A stretch of 64,000 bases of DNA, from contig CANNZV010000122.1 in assembly GCA_947561585.1 (NCBI GenBank), positions 124,001 through 188,000 on the forward strand. The letters run 5' to 3'. The notes under the pieces are model-generated. The model did not search any database, was not told where the DNA came from, and was given only the letters and a program-made list of their open reading frames with translations. Made by a program: the position numbers and the translations under genes. Shown one piece after another: positions 26,077 to 35,282 of the stretch. Within the stretch, counting starts at the first letter, position 1. The number at the start of each line of letters is the position of its first letter. The stretch is from Caprella mutica. Lineage: Eukaryota; Arthropoda; Malacostraca; Amphipoda; Caprellidae.

Positions 26077-26391
26077 TAAAATTATAAAAACTCCATAACA
26101 ATACTTTTACAAATCAAAACAATTCCGTATCTTTAAGAGTATCAAAATTCAATCAGATGCTCAAGAATCAACAAAATCGCAATCAACTTCAAATGATAAC
26201 TCTTGACAGCCTTGTCAAGCCAGACAGTATCGTCAGACTCATCGATGCTTTTTGAATTCACATTTTTCATATTTCTAAAAACAATCATTTTACATTTCCT
26301 GAATTTTATCATTCCTTACAATCGAGTTCTTATTCTTTTAGCGTATATTTCGTGTAAGGAAATTTGCAGCGACAGTTTTTTTCGCAAACTG
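26077..26391 (+). mobile_element. MITE 7
   Basis: Left end AAAATTATAAAAACTCC, transposase 5' segment retained (ATGCTCAAGAATCAACAAAATC), right end TTTTTCGCAAACTG followed by ACGTTGTTCAC. Confidence 0.78.
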
Positions 26392-26430
26392 ACGTTGTTC
26401 ACAATTACTACTAAATCTAAGAAAAAATAA

Positions 26431-26988
26431 ATGAAAGAAGAATTTGAAATATTAGATTATGATTCAACTTGGAAAGAAATGTATTTAAATGAAAAAGAGA
26501 AATTGGTTAAGATATTTAAAGGAAATTTAAATTCAATTCATCACATTGGAAGTACTGCAATACCAAATACAAAAGCTAAACCAGAAATTGATATTTTAAT
26601 AGTTGTTAAAGAAGATTTGAACCTTTTAAAATACAATAAATTGATTGAAGGATTAGGATATGTAGTTAGAGGTGAATGTTTAGAAAATGGAGGGACACCA
26701 GGTCGCTTTTATTATAGCAAAGATATAAAGAATAAGAGAACACATAAATTGCATATTTGCAAAATAGGACATTCCGAAATTTTATCAAAATTGATTTTTG
26801 TAAAGTATTTGATAGACCATAAAGAAATAGCAATAGAATATTCAAAATTAAAAACAGCCCTTTCAAGAAAATATAATTATGGTAGAAATATTGAAAAGTA
26901 TCTTGCTGGAAAAACTGATTTTATTATGAAAGTATTGAATAAGGCAAAAAGAGAAAACAAAGAAATTAAATACGAAGATTTTATATAA
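26431..26988 (+). CDS. GrpB family protein (nucleotidyltransferase fold)
   Basis: 185 residues. The start FEILDYDSTWKEMYLNEKEKLVKIFKGN, then IHHIGSTAIPNTKAKPEIDILIVV, is the GrpB/UPF0157 pattern, with GSTAIP and the D-x-D of a nucleotidyltransferase-like active site. Substrate of the family is unknown or varied; some members are linked to dephospho-CoA or antibiotic modification by position only. It heads a cassette starting GTTGTTCAC (26394). The next genes on the strand are CYTH and GNAT proteins, now separated by an insertion element. Confidence 0.85.
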   Translation: MKEEFEILDYDSTWKEMYLNEKEKLVKIFKGNLNSIHHIGSTAIPNTKAKPEIDILIVVKEDLNLLKYNKLIEGLGYVVRGECLENGGTPGRFYYSKDIKNKRTHKLHICKIGHSEILSKLIFVKYLIDHKEIAIEYSKLKTALSRKYNYGRNIEKYLAGKTDFIMKVLNKAKRENKEIKYEDFI

Positions 26989-27035
26989 GTGCATTCTGAA
27001 AAATCAAAAGACTTATAAAATAAAGTTACTATTAT

Positions 27036-28394
27036 CAATGGTTCGTGAAGATTTCAAAAGAGAAATCTAAAATTTATGTTTGAAAATTTTTATTGTAGAA
27101 AAAGGTAAAAGTCATAGTTTTGGTTTTGCAGAACTAAACAAGACTTTTACCAATGAATGCAAATACAGATGTAAAAACACTCACGTCAACAATATTGGGC
27201 AATATGGCTGAGATAGGCAAATGGCAAAGCAATTTTTTACAAGAAAATTTTGATTTGCAATGCAGATTGCGAGGACGACACAATTTCTTAAACATGAGTC
27301 GTTACTCTGCTTTTAACGAAGGGACTTTCCATAATAACTATGGAAAAGACTTCGATTTCTTTGAATTTAATCGCTTACTGAGTGAGCAATATAGTTCATC
27401 AGAACGCATCAATGCTTTTGACCCAAGTTACATTTCCAAAAGTGGAAAGCATACTCCGGGGACTGGTTTGTATTGGTCTGGCTGTGCAGGTCACAATAAA
27501 TGGGGCTTAGAAATTGGCGGCTTTGGTAGTGTGGATATTATCAATAATACGGCGATGCATTTAGTAGCCAATCAAACCTTGAGTCAGGAAGAATACTCTT
27601 CCTTACTATTTTACTATGCGGCTTTAGTTTGTTTTCATGCAGAAAACTTAAAAAAAGTATCAAAATATTTAGCAGTAGATGCTTATTTCTCTCGATTCCC
27701 TTTTGTGGATGAAGTTTGTTCTACAGGACTAGAAATCGTAAGTCGATTGAGAGATGATGCCCATTTACTTTATCCTTATGTTGGACCACATCCTATAAGA
27801 AGGGGCGCAAGAACTAAATATCTAGGAAAGTTTGACCCTAGAAATTTAGATGAAGCTTACTTTACTTGTTGTGTAGATTGTTTAGAAGAGCAAGACTATC
27901 GAATTTTTGAAGCTACTCTATATTCCGTTTCTTTGAAACGATATATTCGTGTAGCAGTCATGCATCTTTACAGAGAAGATGGTTCTATTAAATCGCATAA
28001 AATTTTCTTCTCTACAGACTTGGCTTTATCAGGTATTGATATTTATTGTTATTATAAAGCTCGATACCAAATCGAATTTCTATATAGAGATGCCAAGCAA
28101 TATCTTGGTTTGCAACATTGTCAAAGTAAAAGTGAAACGAAATTACATTTTCATTTTAATACAGCTCTGACAACTGTTTCTTTAGTAAAAGCAATTTACC
28201 ATTTAAGTCAGCCATTGGAGCAAAGAAATCCTTTCTCTATGGCAGATATTAAAACCCAATATTTCAATGAACTGTTGTTCGATTTAATTATTTCAATGTG
28301 TGGGATTAACCCACACGAACCTAAAATTATTCAGATAAAGAAAAGTGTCCTGAGCTTTGGTAAAATCAGAGCTTGATTCTTTCACGAACCATTG
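27036..28394 (+). mobile_element. IS4-like insertion sequence, 1359 bp
   Basis: Inverted ends CAATGGTTCGTGAA at 27036 and TTCACGAACCATTG ending 28394, flanked by ATTAT duplicates (27031-27035, 28395-28399). The right duplicate overlaps the start codon of the CYTH gene, so the gene was left intact but lost its upstream region. Confidence 0.88.
27153..28376 (+). CDS. IS4-like DDE transposase
   Basis: 407 residues. YLAVDAYFSRFPFVDEV carries the first aspartate, IVSRLRDDAHLLYPY the second, and the C-terminal YYKARYQIEFLYRDAKQYLGLQHCQS the Y-(2)-R-(3)-E-(6)-K signature of IS4-type transposases. N-terminal part (GKWQSNFLQENFDLQCRLRGRHNFLNMSRYSAFNEGTFHNNYG) is typical of a Bacteroidota group of this family. 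Intact. Confidence 0.9.
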   Translation: MNANTDVKTLTSTILGNMAEIGKWQSNFLQENFDLQCRLRGRHNFLNMSRYSAFNEGTFHNNYGKDFDFFEFNRLLSEQYSSSERINAFDPSYISKSGKHTPGTGLYWSGCAGHNKWGLEIGGFGSVDIINNTAMHLVANQTLSQEEYSSLLFYYAALVCFHAENLKKVSKYLAVDAYFSRFPFVDEVCSTGLEIVSRLRDDAHLLYPYVGPHPIRRGARTKYLGKFDPRNLDEAYFTCCVDCLEEQDYRIFEATLYSVSLKRYIRVAVMHLYREDGSIKSHKIFFSTDLALSGIDIYCYYKARYQIEFLYRDAKQYLGLQHCQSKSETKLHFHFNTALTTVSLVKAIYHLSQPLEQRNPFSMADIKTQYFNELLFDLIISMCGINPHEPKIIQIKKSVLSFGKIRA

Positions 28395-28397
28395 ATT

Positions 28398-28913
28398 ATG
28401 AAATATGGTAAATATGAATACGAAAGAACCTATTTATTAGAAAGCAACTGCTTGTTAAATAAGAAAATAGAAGGAATAAAAAAGATAAGAGATAAATATA
28501 TTGAAGGTACAAATTTACGATTAAGAGAAATTAGAGAGAATAATGAAACCAAGTTGAAACTTACCCAGAAAGAAAAGTTGAAACCAGCAAAACAAGGGGT
28601 TTTAAAAATAAATACATTATACTTGACTAAAACTGAATTTGATAAAATAAACATTCTTGGAGGGTTTGAAGTTGAGAAAGAAAGATATCTAATTAAAATT
28701 GATCAAATAAGAATTGGGATTGACAAAATAATGTTTAAAGAAAATAGCTTATTTATAGCAGAAGTCGAATTTGATACAGAATTTGAAATGAATAACTTTT
28801 CCTTTCCTTTTAGTTGTATTATGGAAATAACAGGAAATCAAGAATATAACGGATTTGAAATAGCAAAACGATATTCGAAATGGAAGTCAGAATATTTAAG
28901 ATATGGAAGTTGA
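28398..28913 (+). CDS. CYTH domain protein
   Basis: 171 residues from ATG 28398; a TTG two codons upstream belongs to the insertion element end. The opening KYEYERTYLL replaces the usual ExExK with a related E-x-E-R pattern, followed by KIRDKYIEGTNLRLREI and ETKLKLTQKEK, then late acidic strands (LFIAEVEFDTEFE). This is the triphosphate-tunnel CYTH fold (adenylate cyclase CyaB, thiamine or inorganic triphosphatases). Specific substrate unknown. It overlaps the start of the GNAT gene by 11 bp, so the two are translationally coupled. Confidence 0.8.
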   Translation: MKYGKYEYERTYLLESNCLLNKKIEGIKKIRDKYIEGTNLRLREIRENNETKLKLTQKEKLKPAKQGVLKINTLYLTKTEFDKINILGGFEVEKERYLIKIDQIRIGIDKIMFKENSLFIAEVEFDTEFEMNNFSFPFSCIMEITGNQEYNGFEIAKRYSKWKSEYLRYGS

Positions 28914-29451
28914 AGAATTAACAACAAGTAGATTAAAATTAAGAAAACTTACTCCGGAAGTATTTGACAATATCTATCGGGATTTATCTGCAACCAAACA
29001 GATAGAATTTTTAGGATTAGATTCTAAAAAAGAACTTGAAGTTGAAAGAAAGAAATATAAAGAAGGGCTTTGGACACACAATAAGAGATTCCTATATTTT
29101 CAACTACTAGACCAAAAAAATAGAAAGATAATAGGTTGGTGTGGTTATCATACATGGTATTTGGATCATGAACGAGCAGAAATAGGTTATGGATTATTTG
29201 GAGATGAGTATAAAAGACAAGGTTTGATGTCAGAAGCAATATTACCAATTATTGAATATGGATTTATGGAGATGAAATTAAATAGAATAGAAGCCTTTAT
29301 TGGCCCAGAAAATATAGCTTCTATAAAACTGATAAATAAGTTAAATTTTGTAAAGGAAGGGCAGCTAAGGGAACATTATTGTAATAATAATAATCGAATT
29401 GAAGATTCAATAATATATTCATTGTTAAGAAGAGAATATGAAAAAAAATAA
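28903..29451 (+). CDS. GNAT family acetyltransferase (RimJ/RimL type)
   Basis: 182 residues. LTTSRLKLRKLTPEVFDNIYRDL is the RimJ/RimL-type N-terminus; the acetyl-CoA binding region is GYGLFGDEYKRQGLMSEAILPIIEYGF, and RIEAFIGPENIASIKLINKLNFVKEGQLREHY completes the fold. It probably acetylates an amino group on a protein or small molecule. It overlaps the CYTH gene and shares its cassette, together with GrpB. Confidence 0.88.
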   Translation: MEVEELTTSRLKLRKLTPEVFDNIYRDLSATKQIEFLGLDSKKELEVERKKYKEGLWTHNKRFLYFQLLDQKNRKIIGWCGYHTWYLDHERAEIGYGLFGDEYKRQGLMSEAILPIIEYGFMEMKLNRIEAFIGPENIASIKLINKLNFVKEGQLREHYCNNNNRIEDSIIYSLLRREYEKK

Positions 29452-29461
29452 AAAACTACTG

Positions 29462-29543
29462 CCAACAAAGTATCAATTCCGTAAAGTTAAGATAAAGGTT
29501 GCCAGCAAAAGCTGACACCGTCGCATGAGCTCGGATGTTGTGC
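29462..29543 (+). other. Decayed attC-like site 20
   Basis: GCCAACAAAGTATCAATTCCG, a tip of the GCCAGCAAAAGCTGAC type, CATGAGCTCGG and the box GTTGTGC. The arms no longer pair well; tip family B is recognisable. R'' GCCAAC does not match the cassette head GTTGTTCAC. Confidence 0.5.
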
Positions 29544-29568
29544 CTCCTTAAAAAATAAAATAAACTGA

Positions 29569-31080
29569 ATGAAAAAGATTATATCCATTTTCCTATTAAT
29601 CAATTTATCGTTCATTACTTTTGGACAAACTGTTGATGAACCTTTTTCAAAGAAAAAAATGAAAAAGGATTTCGAAGTCTTTAAAAAAATTCGACTAAAA
29701 GCAAATTCTGGTCTTTACAAATACCGCACAAAAGAACAAATAGATAGTACTTACAATTGGGCTGAAAAAGAAATCGAGAACGCCAATACCTATCTTGATT
29801 TTTACAATATCATTTGTCAACTAACTGATTTTGAAGGCAGTTGTCACAATTATACTGACTTGCCCAAAAAATATTTGAATAACCTACGAAAAGAAAGCTA
29901 CGGTTATTTCCCTTACCCTATCAAATGGATTGACGGTAAGTGGCTCATCAATTATGAGGATGGAGAAATCCCTCTTGGTTCAGCCATCATTGAAATCAAC
30001 GGAATACCTATTGCTGAGGTGATTAATAATTTGAATAAATATTATCATACTGACGGGCTAAATATTACGGGAAAAAGGATTGGAATGAAAGGCAATTTTT
30101 CAATATATTTTAGATTCAATTATGGGCAGCAGGAAAATTTCCAAGTAACCTACCGCAAGAACAATACGGACTCGAAAGCAAACAAGACTTTAAAAAGTAT
30201 AGGCTATTTGGATTATTACAATAATATTTCAAACATGCATACAATGCCTATCGATCGGCTATATTATGCTAAAAAAGTAAAAGCAAAACATAAATACCAT
30301 TTCAAAAAAGCAGCTATTTCTACAGGCGTTTTGACCATCAATACTTTTAATATGGGAAATGAAACTACCATAGAACATAAAAATTATGTTGCTTTCCTTG
30401 ATAGTATTTTTACCAGAATTAAAACAGAAAATTTGGCAAATCTCATCGTTGATGTTCGCCATTGTGGTGGCGGAACGGATCCCAATGATATGGTCACTTA
30501 TTCTTATTTAACTTCCAGAAAATTCCAAGAGAGCAAACAAGTTTGGATTAGTTTTCAGAAAGTCCCTCTTTTAAAATACTATAAGAGTTCATTTCCTCGA
30601 TTCCTTAGACCATTTGGAGTCGGCAAATACAATCGAGGTTTTCGAAAAAGATTTCCCCTCGAAAAAGATGGAAAATATTATATCAGTAAATCAGAAAATG
30701 AAATGAAAGTAAGAGTGCCAAATGAAAATGCTTACACGGGGAATACTTATCTTTTAATAAGTCCAGCCGTAGCTTCGGCAGGTAGTTTGTTTGCGTCAAT
30801 GGTCGCAGGAAATGAAAATACAATCGTCATTGGCGAAGAAACAATGGGTGGATATTATGGGCATAACGGACATACACCAGTTGGATATGTTCTACCAAAA
30901 TCAAAAATCGTTACAAAGTTTTTTATAGACAATATTGAACAAGATGTTCCGAATAGAGAAAACCAATTTTACGACAGAGGAATTATTCCTGATTATGAAG
31001 TTCCACAAACCTTCGAAGATTTTATAAACAACAAAGACACGCAGATGGAATTTGTTTTGAAACTAATAGAAAAGAAATAA
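29569..31080 (+). CDS. S41 family peptidase, secreted
   Basis: 503 residues with a signal peptide (MKKIISIFLLINLSFITFGQ). A central PDZ-like part (IPLGSAIIEINGIPIAEVINNL) is followed by the tail-specific peptidase domain: NLIVDVRHCGGGTDPNDM, then SPAVASAGSLFASM with the predicted catalytic serine at S403, and IVIGEETMGGYYGH. S41 enzymes cleave periplasmic or extracellular proteins near their C-termini. The lysine of the usual Ser-Lys dyad should lie near residue 430 and was not pinned down. Cassette head GTTGTGCCT at 29537. A lipoprotein gene follows after 3 bp. Confidence 0.85.
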   Translation: MKKIISIFLLINLSFITFGQTVDEPFSKKKMKKDFEVFKKIRLKANSGLYKYRTKEQIDSTYNWAEKEIENANTYLDFYNIICQLTDFEGSCHNYTDLPKKYLNNLRKESYGYFPYPIKWIDGKWLINYEDGEIPLGSAIIEINGIPIAEVINNLNKYYHTDGLNITGKRIGMKGNFSIYFRFNYGQQENFQVTYRKNNTDSKANKTLKSIGYLDYYNNISNMHTMPIDRLYYAKKVKAKHKYHFKKAAISTGVLTINTFNMGNETTIEHKNYVAFLDSIFTRIKTENLANLIVDVRHCGGGTDPNDMVTYSYLTSRKFQESKQVWISFQKVPLLKYYKSSFPRFLRPFGVGKYNRGFRKRFPLEKDGKYYISKSENEMKVRVPNENAYTGNTYLLISPAVASAGSLFASMVAGNENTIVIGEETMGGYYGHNGHTPVGYVLPKSKIVTKFFIDNIEQDVPNRENQFYDRGIIPDYEVPQTFEDFINNKDTQMEFVLKLIEKK

Positions 31081-31083
31081 AAT

Positions 31084-31551
31084 TTGAAAATAAAAATAAC
31101 AATACTACTTATATTAATAATTTCATTTTTAAGTTGCCAAAATAGAAATGTTAATCAAGTCGAAAAAACTTCTCAAAATACTTTTGAAGTCCATAAATTA
31201 ATTACTTCAAAAGAAGAGAGTGATTCACTTGAAGGAAAGTTGGAATTGATAAATAAGACCGAACTCAAAAATAGAAAAATGGAAGAAAAATATCCAGATA
31301 AATATTTTGAACATTTTATTGCTATGTTCTATGAAAGCCTGACAGAAGAGGCTTTAAAGAACCATTTAAGTCTGGCTAAAGCAATGGAAGGAATTGATTA
31401 TATAATAGGTTTAAAAGAGGAATTACAATTGATGGAGATGAACAAGGACCAAAAATATTTCATTGAACTGGCAAAAGAAAAAGGAGTTGAAAGTTTTACT
31501 GAAAAACATTTTGAAATATTAATCAATGAAGCAATATTGATAATAAAATAA
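31084..31551 (+). CDS. Small putative lipoprotein
   Basis: 155 residues with TTG as the only plausible start. It has a signal peptide and lipobox (MKIKITILLILIISFLSCQN) and a helical charged mature part. It begins 3 bp after the S41 peptidase gene, so the pair is co-transcribed; it could be a partner or substrate of the peptidase. Family not recognised. Confidence 0.6.
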   Translation: MKIKITILLILIISFLSCQNRNVNQVEKTSQNTFEVHKLITSKEESDSLEGKLELINKTELKNRKMEEKYPDKYFEHFIAMFYESLTEEALKNHLSLAKAMEGIDYIIGLKEELQLMEMNKDQKYFIELAKEKGVESFTEKHFEILINEAILIIK

Positions 31552-31555
31552 TCAA

Positions 31556-31577
31556 ATTCCGGCATATACGTGATCGT
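31556..31577 (+). other. Truncated attC-like site
   Basis: Only the second half survives: CCGGCATATACGTGATCGT, matching the 3' arm and spacer of other sites, followed by MITE 8. The first arm and R'' were lost. Confidence 0.45.
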
Positions 31578-31878
31578 CAAATTGCAAAAAACCTTCATAA
31601 CAATACTTTCACAAACCAAAACAATTTCGTATCTTTAAGAGTATCAAACTTCAATTTCAGATGCTCAAAAATCAACAAGATCGTAATCAACTTCAAATGA
31701 TAACACTCCACAGTATCGTCAGACTCATCGATGATTTTTAAATTCACATTTTTTCATATTTCAAAAAACAATCATTTCACATTTCCTAAATTTTACCGTC
31801 CCTTACAATTGAGTTCTTATACTTTTAGCGTATATTTCGTGTAGGAAAATTTACAGCGGGAGGTTTTTTCACAAACTG
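31578..31878 (+). mobile_element. MITE 8
   Basis: Starts CAAATTGCAAAAAACCTTC, ends TTTTTTCACAAACTG, then CCGTTAGC. It shares with MITE 9 a small internal deletion (ATAACACTCCACAGTATCG). Confidence 0.8.
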
Positions 31879-31976
31879 CCGTTAGCTATCATTAAAACAG
31901 AAAAATGGTAGGGTAAAACCAACTTTAGCTGTTCTATAATTGAGTTGAATAATTTAATCAAAAAAAGAATTTACAA

Positions 31977-34841
31977 ATGGCATTAAAAACATTAGAAATT
32001 CTAATTATCCTATTATTTATTAATTTTTGTTCAAGTTATGGATTTGCCCAATCGCCCATGCAAGTAGCAGGTACCGCTACCAAAACAGCCACTAATTCAG
32101 GAAACTGGAGTGCCGCATCAACATGGGGCGGTGCTTTGCCTGTAGATGATGACCGTGTACTTATTCCTAACGGTATTACCGTGACGGTTGATGGAATGAT
32201 AGCCGAAGAATTGAAATCTATAAGAATTGATGATGGAGGAAAATTACAATTCGCTACCAATGTGAATACCGAACTAAGAACAGAATATTTATTTAGTGGC
32301 ATGGCAGGCACATTAGAAATTGGAACAAGTGCCAACAAAATTTCCTCTAATGTCACAGCCAATTTAGTTTTTGCCGAAAGAGGCGGAACGACCAGTTCGT
32401 TCGACCCAGAACGATTTGCTCCTGGGGCAGTATTGATGGGAACAACCACCATGCACGGCGCTGACAAAACCAGTTGGCTGACACTCCAGACGCATCCCTC
32501 AGCAGGAGCAACGCAATTTGTCTTAAATACTGCCCCGACAGGATGGGGGGTCGGTGATAAATTGGTGGTGGCAGGAACCGCCCCTATTACAAATGCTTCT
32601 ATTTCCAATACCTCGGAGTTTGAAAAAGATGAAGTGGTTACCATTACTGCCATTTCGGGAAATACAGTAACATTCACACCTGCATTGCTAGGTGACCATA
32701 AAGCGCCTGTACAAGCTTCCGATTTAGATGTTCATGTTGCCAATTTGAGTCGAAATATTGTGATTTCATCCGAAAATACAAGTGTCGCTTCCATAAGTGG
32801 GGAGTTTAGAAAGCCACGAGGGCATTTGATGTTTATGCACACGCTTAATGTCGAATTAAAATATGTGGAAGCGAATAATTTAGGTAGAACAGACAAGTTA
32901 ATTACTTTGGATGATTGGGATTTTGCCGACTTGGCTCGTGATCCCAATACAGGGCAGCCTGTACCAGACGGTGGCAGGAATCCAAGAGGTCGGTATTCTA
33001 TTCATTTTCACAGAGGAGGCTTGGATATGAGCGTTGTACCTGCTCGTCCAATTACACCACTACCAACTCCTGCCCTTGTTGAAGGTTGTGTCGTCAATAA
33101 TGATCCAGGTTGGGGCTTTGTGAATCATTCTTCACGAGTAGATTTTGTTCGAAATGTAAGTTATGATGTAGTAGGTGGAGCATTTAATACAGAAGCGGGT
33201 AATGAGACAGGTTCATTTATTGAAAATATTGCCATTCGCACGGTCAATCCCGAAAACCCTGTGATGACAGCACCTCGACCCAGAAATACTTATATAGATT
33301 TAGACGGTGAAGGGACTGAAGCATTGGCGGATGTCCGCGAAGGTCGCCAAGACTTTGCTTGGCAAGGAGACGGATTTTGGTTGCACGGAACCGGGGTGAC
33401 GGTGCAAGGGAATGTTGTTTCAGGTTGTACGGGGCATGCTTATGTGTATTGGACGGATGGCTTGATTGAGAAAGGCTTGGGAATGTCACGAGGAGATATT
33501 GATGCACATGTACCGGCAGCCGAATTTCCGACATTAAACGCAGCATTACACGATTGGCAATCCACCCATCCAAACTTTTGGTTAGATATCTGGTATTTAC
33601 AGCCCCGACCATTTACCAACAATATCGCTTATGGATTTCCAAGAGGTGTTACGACGTATTATGTGCATACGGAATTTCACCAAGCATTAGACCCCAATGT
33701 AGGAGGATTTGAAGAAAGGTTTAACGATTTACCAGCAATTTATAAAGACCAATTAAATCTCGTTTTTGATAACACCATCTTATGGAATATTGGTCGCAGA
33801 GGATTCTTGCCTGAAATTTCAACGAATATAACTATTCAAAATTCACGAGTTGTTGGGTATAACGGACGTACAGGCTTTGAGAATTATGGCACAAATCCTG
33901 CTCCGACTTACATCAATGATGAGCCGGAAATGATTGGGATAGACTTAGACCATTTTCACAATACGCATAGTTGGACATTGAACAATAATGTTGTAGAAGG
34001 ATTTTCGGGTAATTCGGTTGGAATAGCACTTCCAATAAATGCACAGGTGACCGTAAACGGAGGAACATTTGATAACTCAGGAAGGGATATTTTAATTGGA
34101 GCTTCCAATCGTCATTTCGAAGAAGGATTTGGTACCGGATTGCGTTCTACAGCCCCGACAAAATCTGAGGTATTTATCCAGGGAGCTATTAATTTTCAAA
34201 ATCCAAACGATAACATCGTAATGGATGCAGAAATCATTTATGATGAAATAGCGGGAGAAGGATTTGCATTGCTTTCCGGAACCAACCCTAACCCAGAATT
34301 TTTCTTTGCTCCGCAAGAGGTCACATTGAATTTTGGTCCTTTCAATAACTCAAAAGCTTATTTTAATGAACAAGATGCTTCATACATTCCATTGGTAACA
34401 GGCGGAAATAATTGTGCATTTAGTGAACCAAGCGAATGTATAGAAATTGATTATTTAGATTTAAGCAATACAGAATTAAATTCAGAGTTTGACAATTCTT
34501 ATTTGGGAAGCATTACGCCATCGAATGCTGTTACACATCCGATAATCGTTGGTGGTAAAGTAACCGATGTAAGCACATCAACTACTGATTTGGAAGTTCA
34601 AAATAACTGTCTCATTCTATATCCAAACCCAACAAATGGATTTTTTAAAATTCAAGGTAATTTTTCCAACTATTCTATTCAAATACTCTCTTCAGATGGC
34701 ACACTCCAACAAGATTTATCAAACCAAAATAGTCCAATAGAAATAGACTTGAACTCTTTATCTGATGGTTTATATTTTGTAAAAGTTGTCAATCTGAATA
34801 ATAGTGATATTTGCATTCAACAAATTATTAAGATGAATTAA
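31977..34841 (+). CDS. Large secreted G8-domain / beta-helix protein with a type IX sorting domain
   Basis: 954 residues. Signal peptide MALKTLEILIILLFINFCSSYGFA; then a G8 domain at about 40-160 (SGNWSAASTWGGALPVDDDRVLIPNGITVTVDG), a region of right-handed beta-helix character with repeated strands and a TITNASISN-like stretch, and a C-terminal type IX sorting domain (LILYPNPTNGFFKIQGNFSNYSIQILSSDGTLQQDL). G8 domains occur in extracellular glycan-interacting proteins such as hyaluronan-binding CEMIP. The IHFHRGGLDMS segment also fits that group. It is the only gene in a complete cassette (GTTAGCTATC at 31881, GATAGCTAAC at 34881), which is remarkably large. Base composition is less AT-rich than its neighbours. 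Confidence 0.8.
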   Translation: MALKTLEILIILLFINFCSSYGFAQSPMQVAGTATKTATNSGNWSAASTWGGALPVDDDRVLIPNGITVTVDGMIAEELKSIRIDDGGKLQFATNVNTELRTEYLFSGMAGTLEIGTSANKISSNVTANLVFAERGGTTSSFDPERFAPGAVLMGTTTMHGADKTSWLTLQTHPSAGATQFVLNTAPTGWGVGDKLVVAGTAPITNASISNTSEFEKDEVVTITAISGNTVTFTPALLGDHKAPVQASDLDVHVANLSRNIVISSENTSVASISGEFRKPRGHLMFMHTLNVELKYVEANNLGRTDKLITLDDWDFADLARDPNTGQPVPDGGRNPRGRYSIHFHRGGLDMSVVPARPITPLPTPALVEGCVVNNDPGWGFVNHSSRVDFVRNVSYDVVGGAFNTEAGNETGSFIENIAIRTVNPENPVMTAPRPRNTYIDLDGEGTEALADVREGRQDFAWQGDGFWLHGTGVTVQGNVVSGCTGHAYVYWTDGLIEKGLGMSRGDIDAHVPAAEFPTLNAALHDWQSTHPNFWLDIWYLQPRPFTNNIAYGFPRGVTTYYVHTEFHQALDPNVGGFEERFNDLPAIYKDQLNLVFDNTILWNIGRRGFLPEISTNITIQNSRVVGYNGRTGFENYGTNPAPTYINDEPEMIGIDLDHFHNTHSWTLNNNVVEGFSGNSVGIALPINAQVTVNGGTFDNSGRDILIGASNRHFEEGFGTGLRSTAPTKSEVFIQGAINFQNPNDNIVMDAEIIYDEIAGEGFALLSGTNPNPEFFFAPQEVTLNFGPFNNSKAYFNEQDASYIPLVTGGNNCAFSEPSECIEIDYLDLSNTELNSEFDNSYLGSITPSNAVTHPIIVGGKVTDVSTSTTDLEVQNNCLILYPNPTNGFFKIQGNFSNYSIQILSSDGTLQQDLSNQNSPIEIDLNSLSDGLYFVKVVNLNNSDICIQQIIKMN

Positions 34842-34874
34842 CAAAATAAATGAGAGGCCAAAAGAGAAAACGAT

Positions 34875-34938
34875 AGCTAACAATGTATATGACGGTCATG
34901 CCCAGCAAAAGCTGGTCACGCCGCATATACGTGGACGT
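34875..34938 (+). other. attC-like site 21
   Basis: R'' AGCTAAC matches the G8 cassette head. Arm GTATATGACGG pairs with CCGCATATAC, tip CCCAGCAAAAGCTGGT (family B), spacer GTGG, then ACGT and MITE 9. Confidence 0.75.
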
Positions 34939-35240
34939 CAAATTGTGAAAAAACTTTCATAACAATACTTTTACAAATCAAAATAATTTCGTATCTTTAA
35001 GAGTATCAAAATTCAATTTCAGATGCTCAAAAATCAACAAAATCGTAATCAACTTCAAATGATAACACTCCACAGTATCGTCAGACTCATCGATGATTTT
35101 TAAATTCACATTTTTTCATATTTCAAAAAACAATCATTTTACATTTCCTCAATTTTATCGTCCCTTACAATTGAATTCTTATACTTTTAGCGTATATTTC
35201 GTGTAGGAAAATTTACGGCGGGAGTTTTTTTCACAAACTG
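34939..35240 (+). mobile_element. MITE 9
   Basis: Starts CAAATTGTGAAAAAACTTTC, ends TTTTTTCACAAACTG followed by TCGTTGCACAC. Same internal structure as MITE 8. Confidence 0.82.
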
Positions 35241-35282
35241 TCGTTGCACACAAGCAGAAAAAAAGAAAAACCTCTTTCAAAA

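Noticed and set aside
32036..32677. 213-codon minus-strand frame inside the G8 protein gene
   Set aside because: It is antisense to a long gene with signal peptide, domains and sorting signal, and lacks any recognisable protein character.
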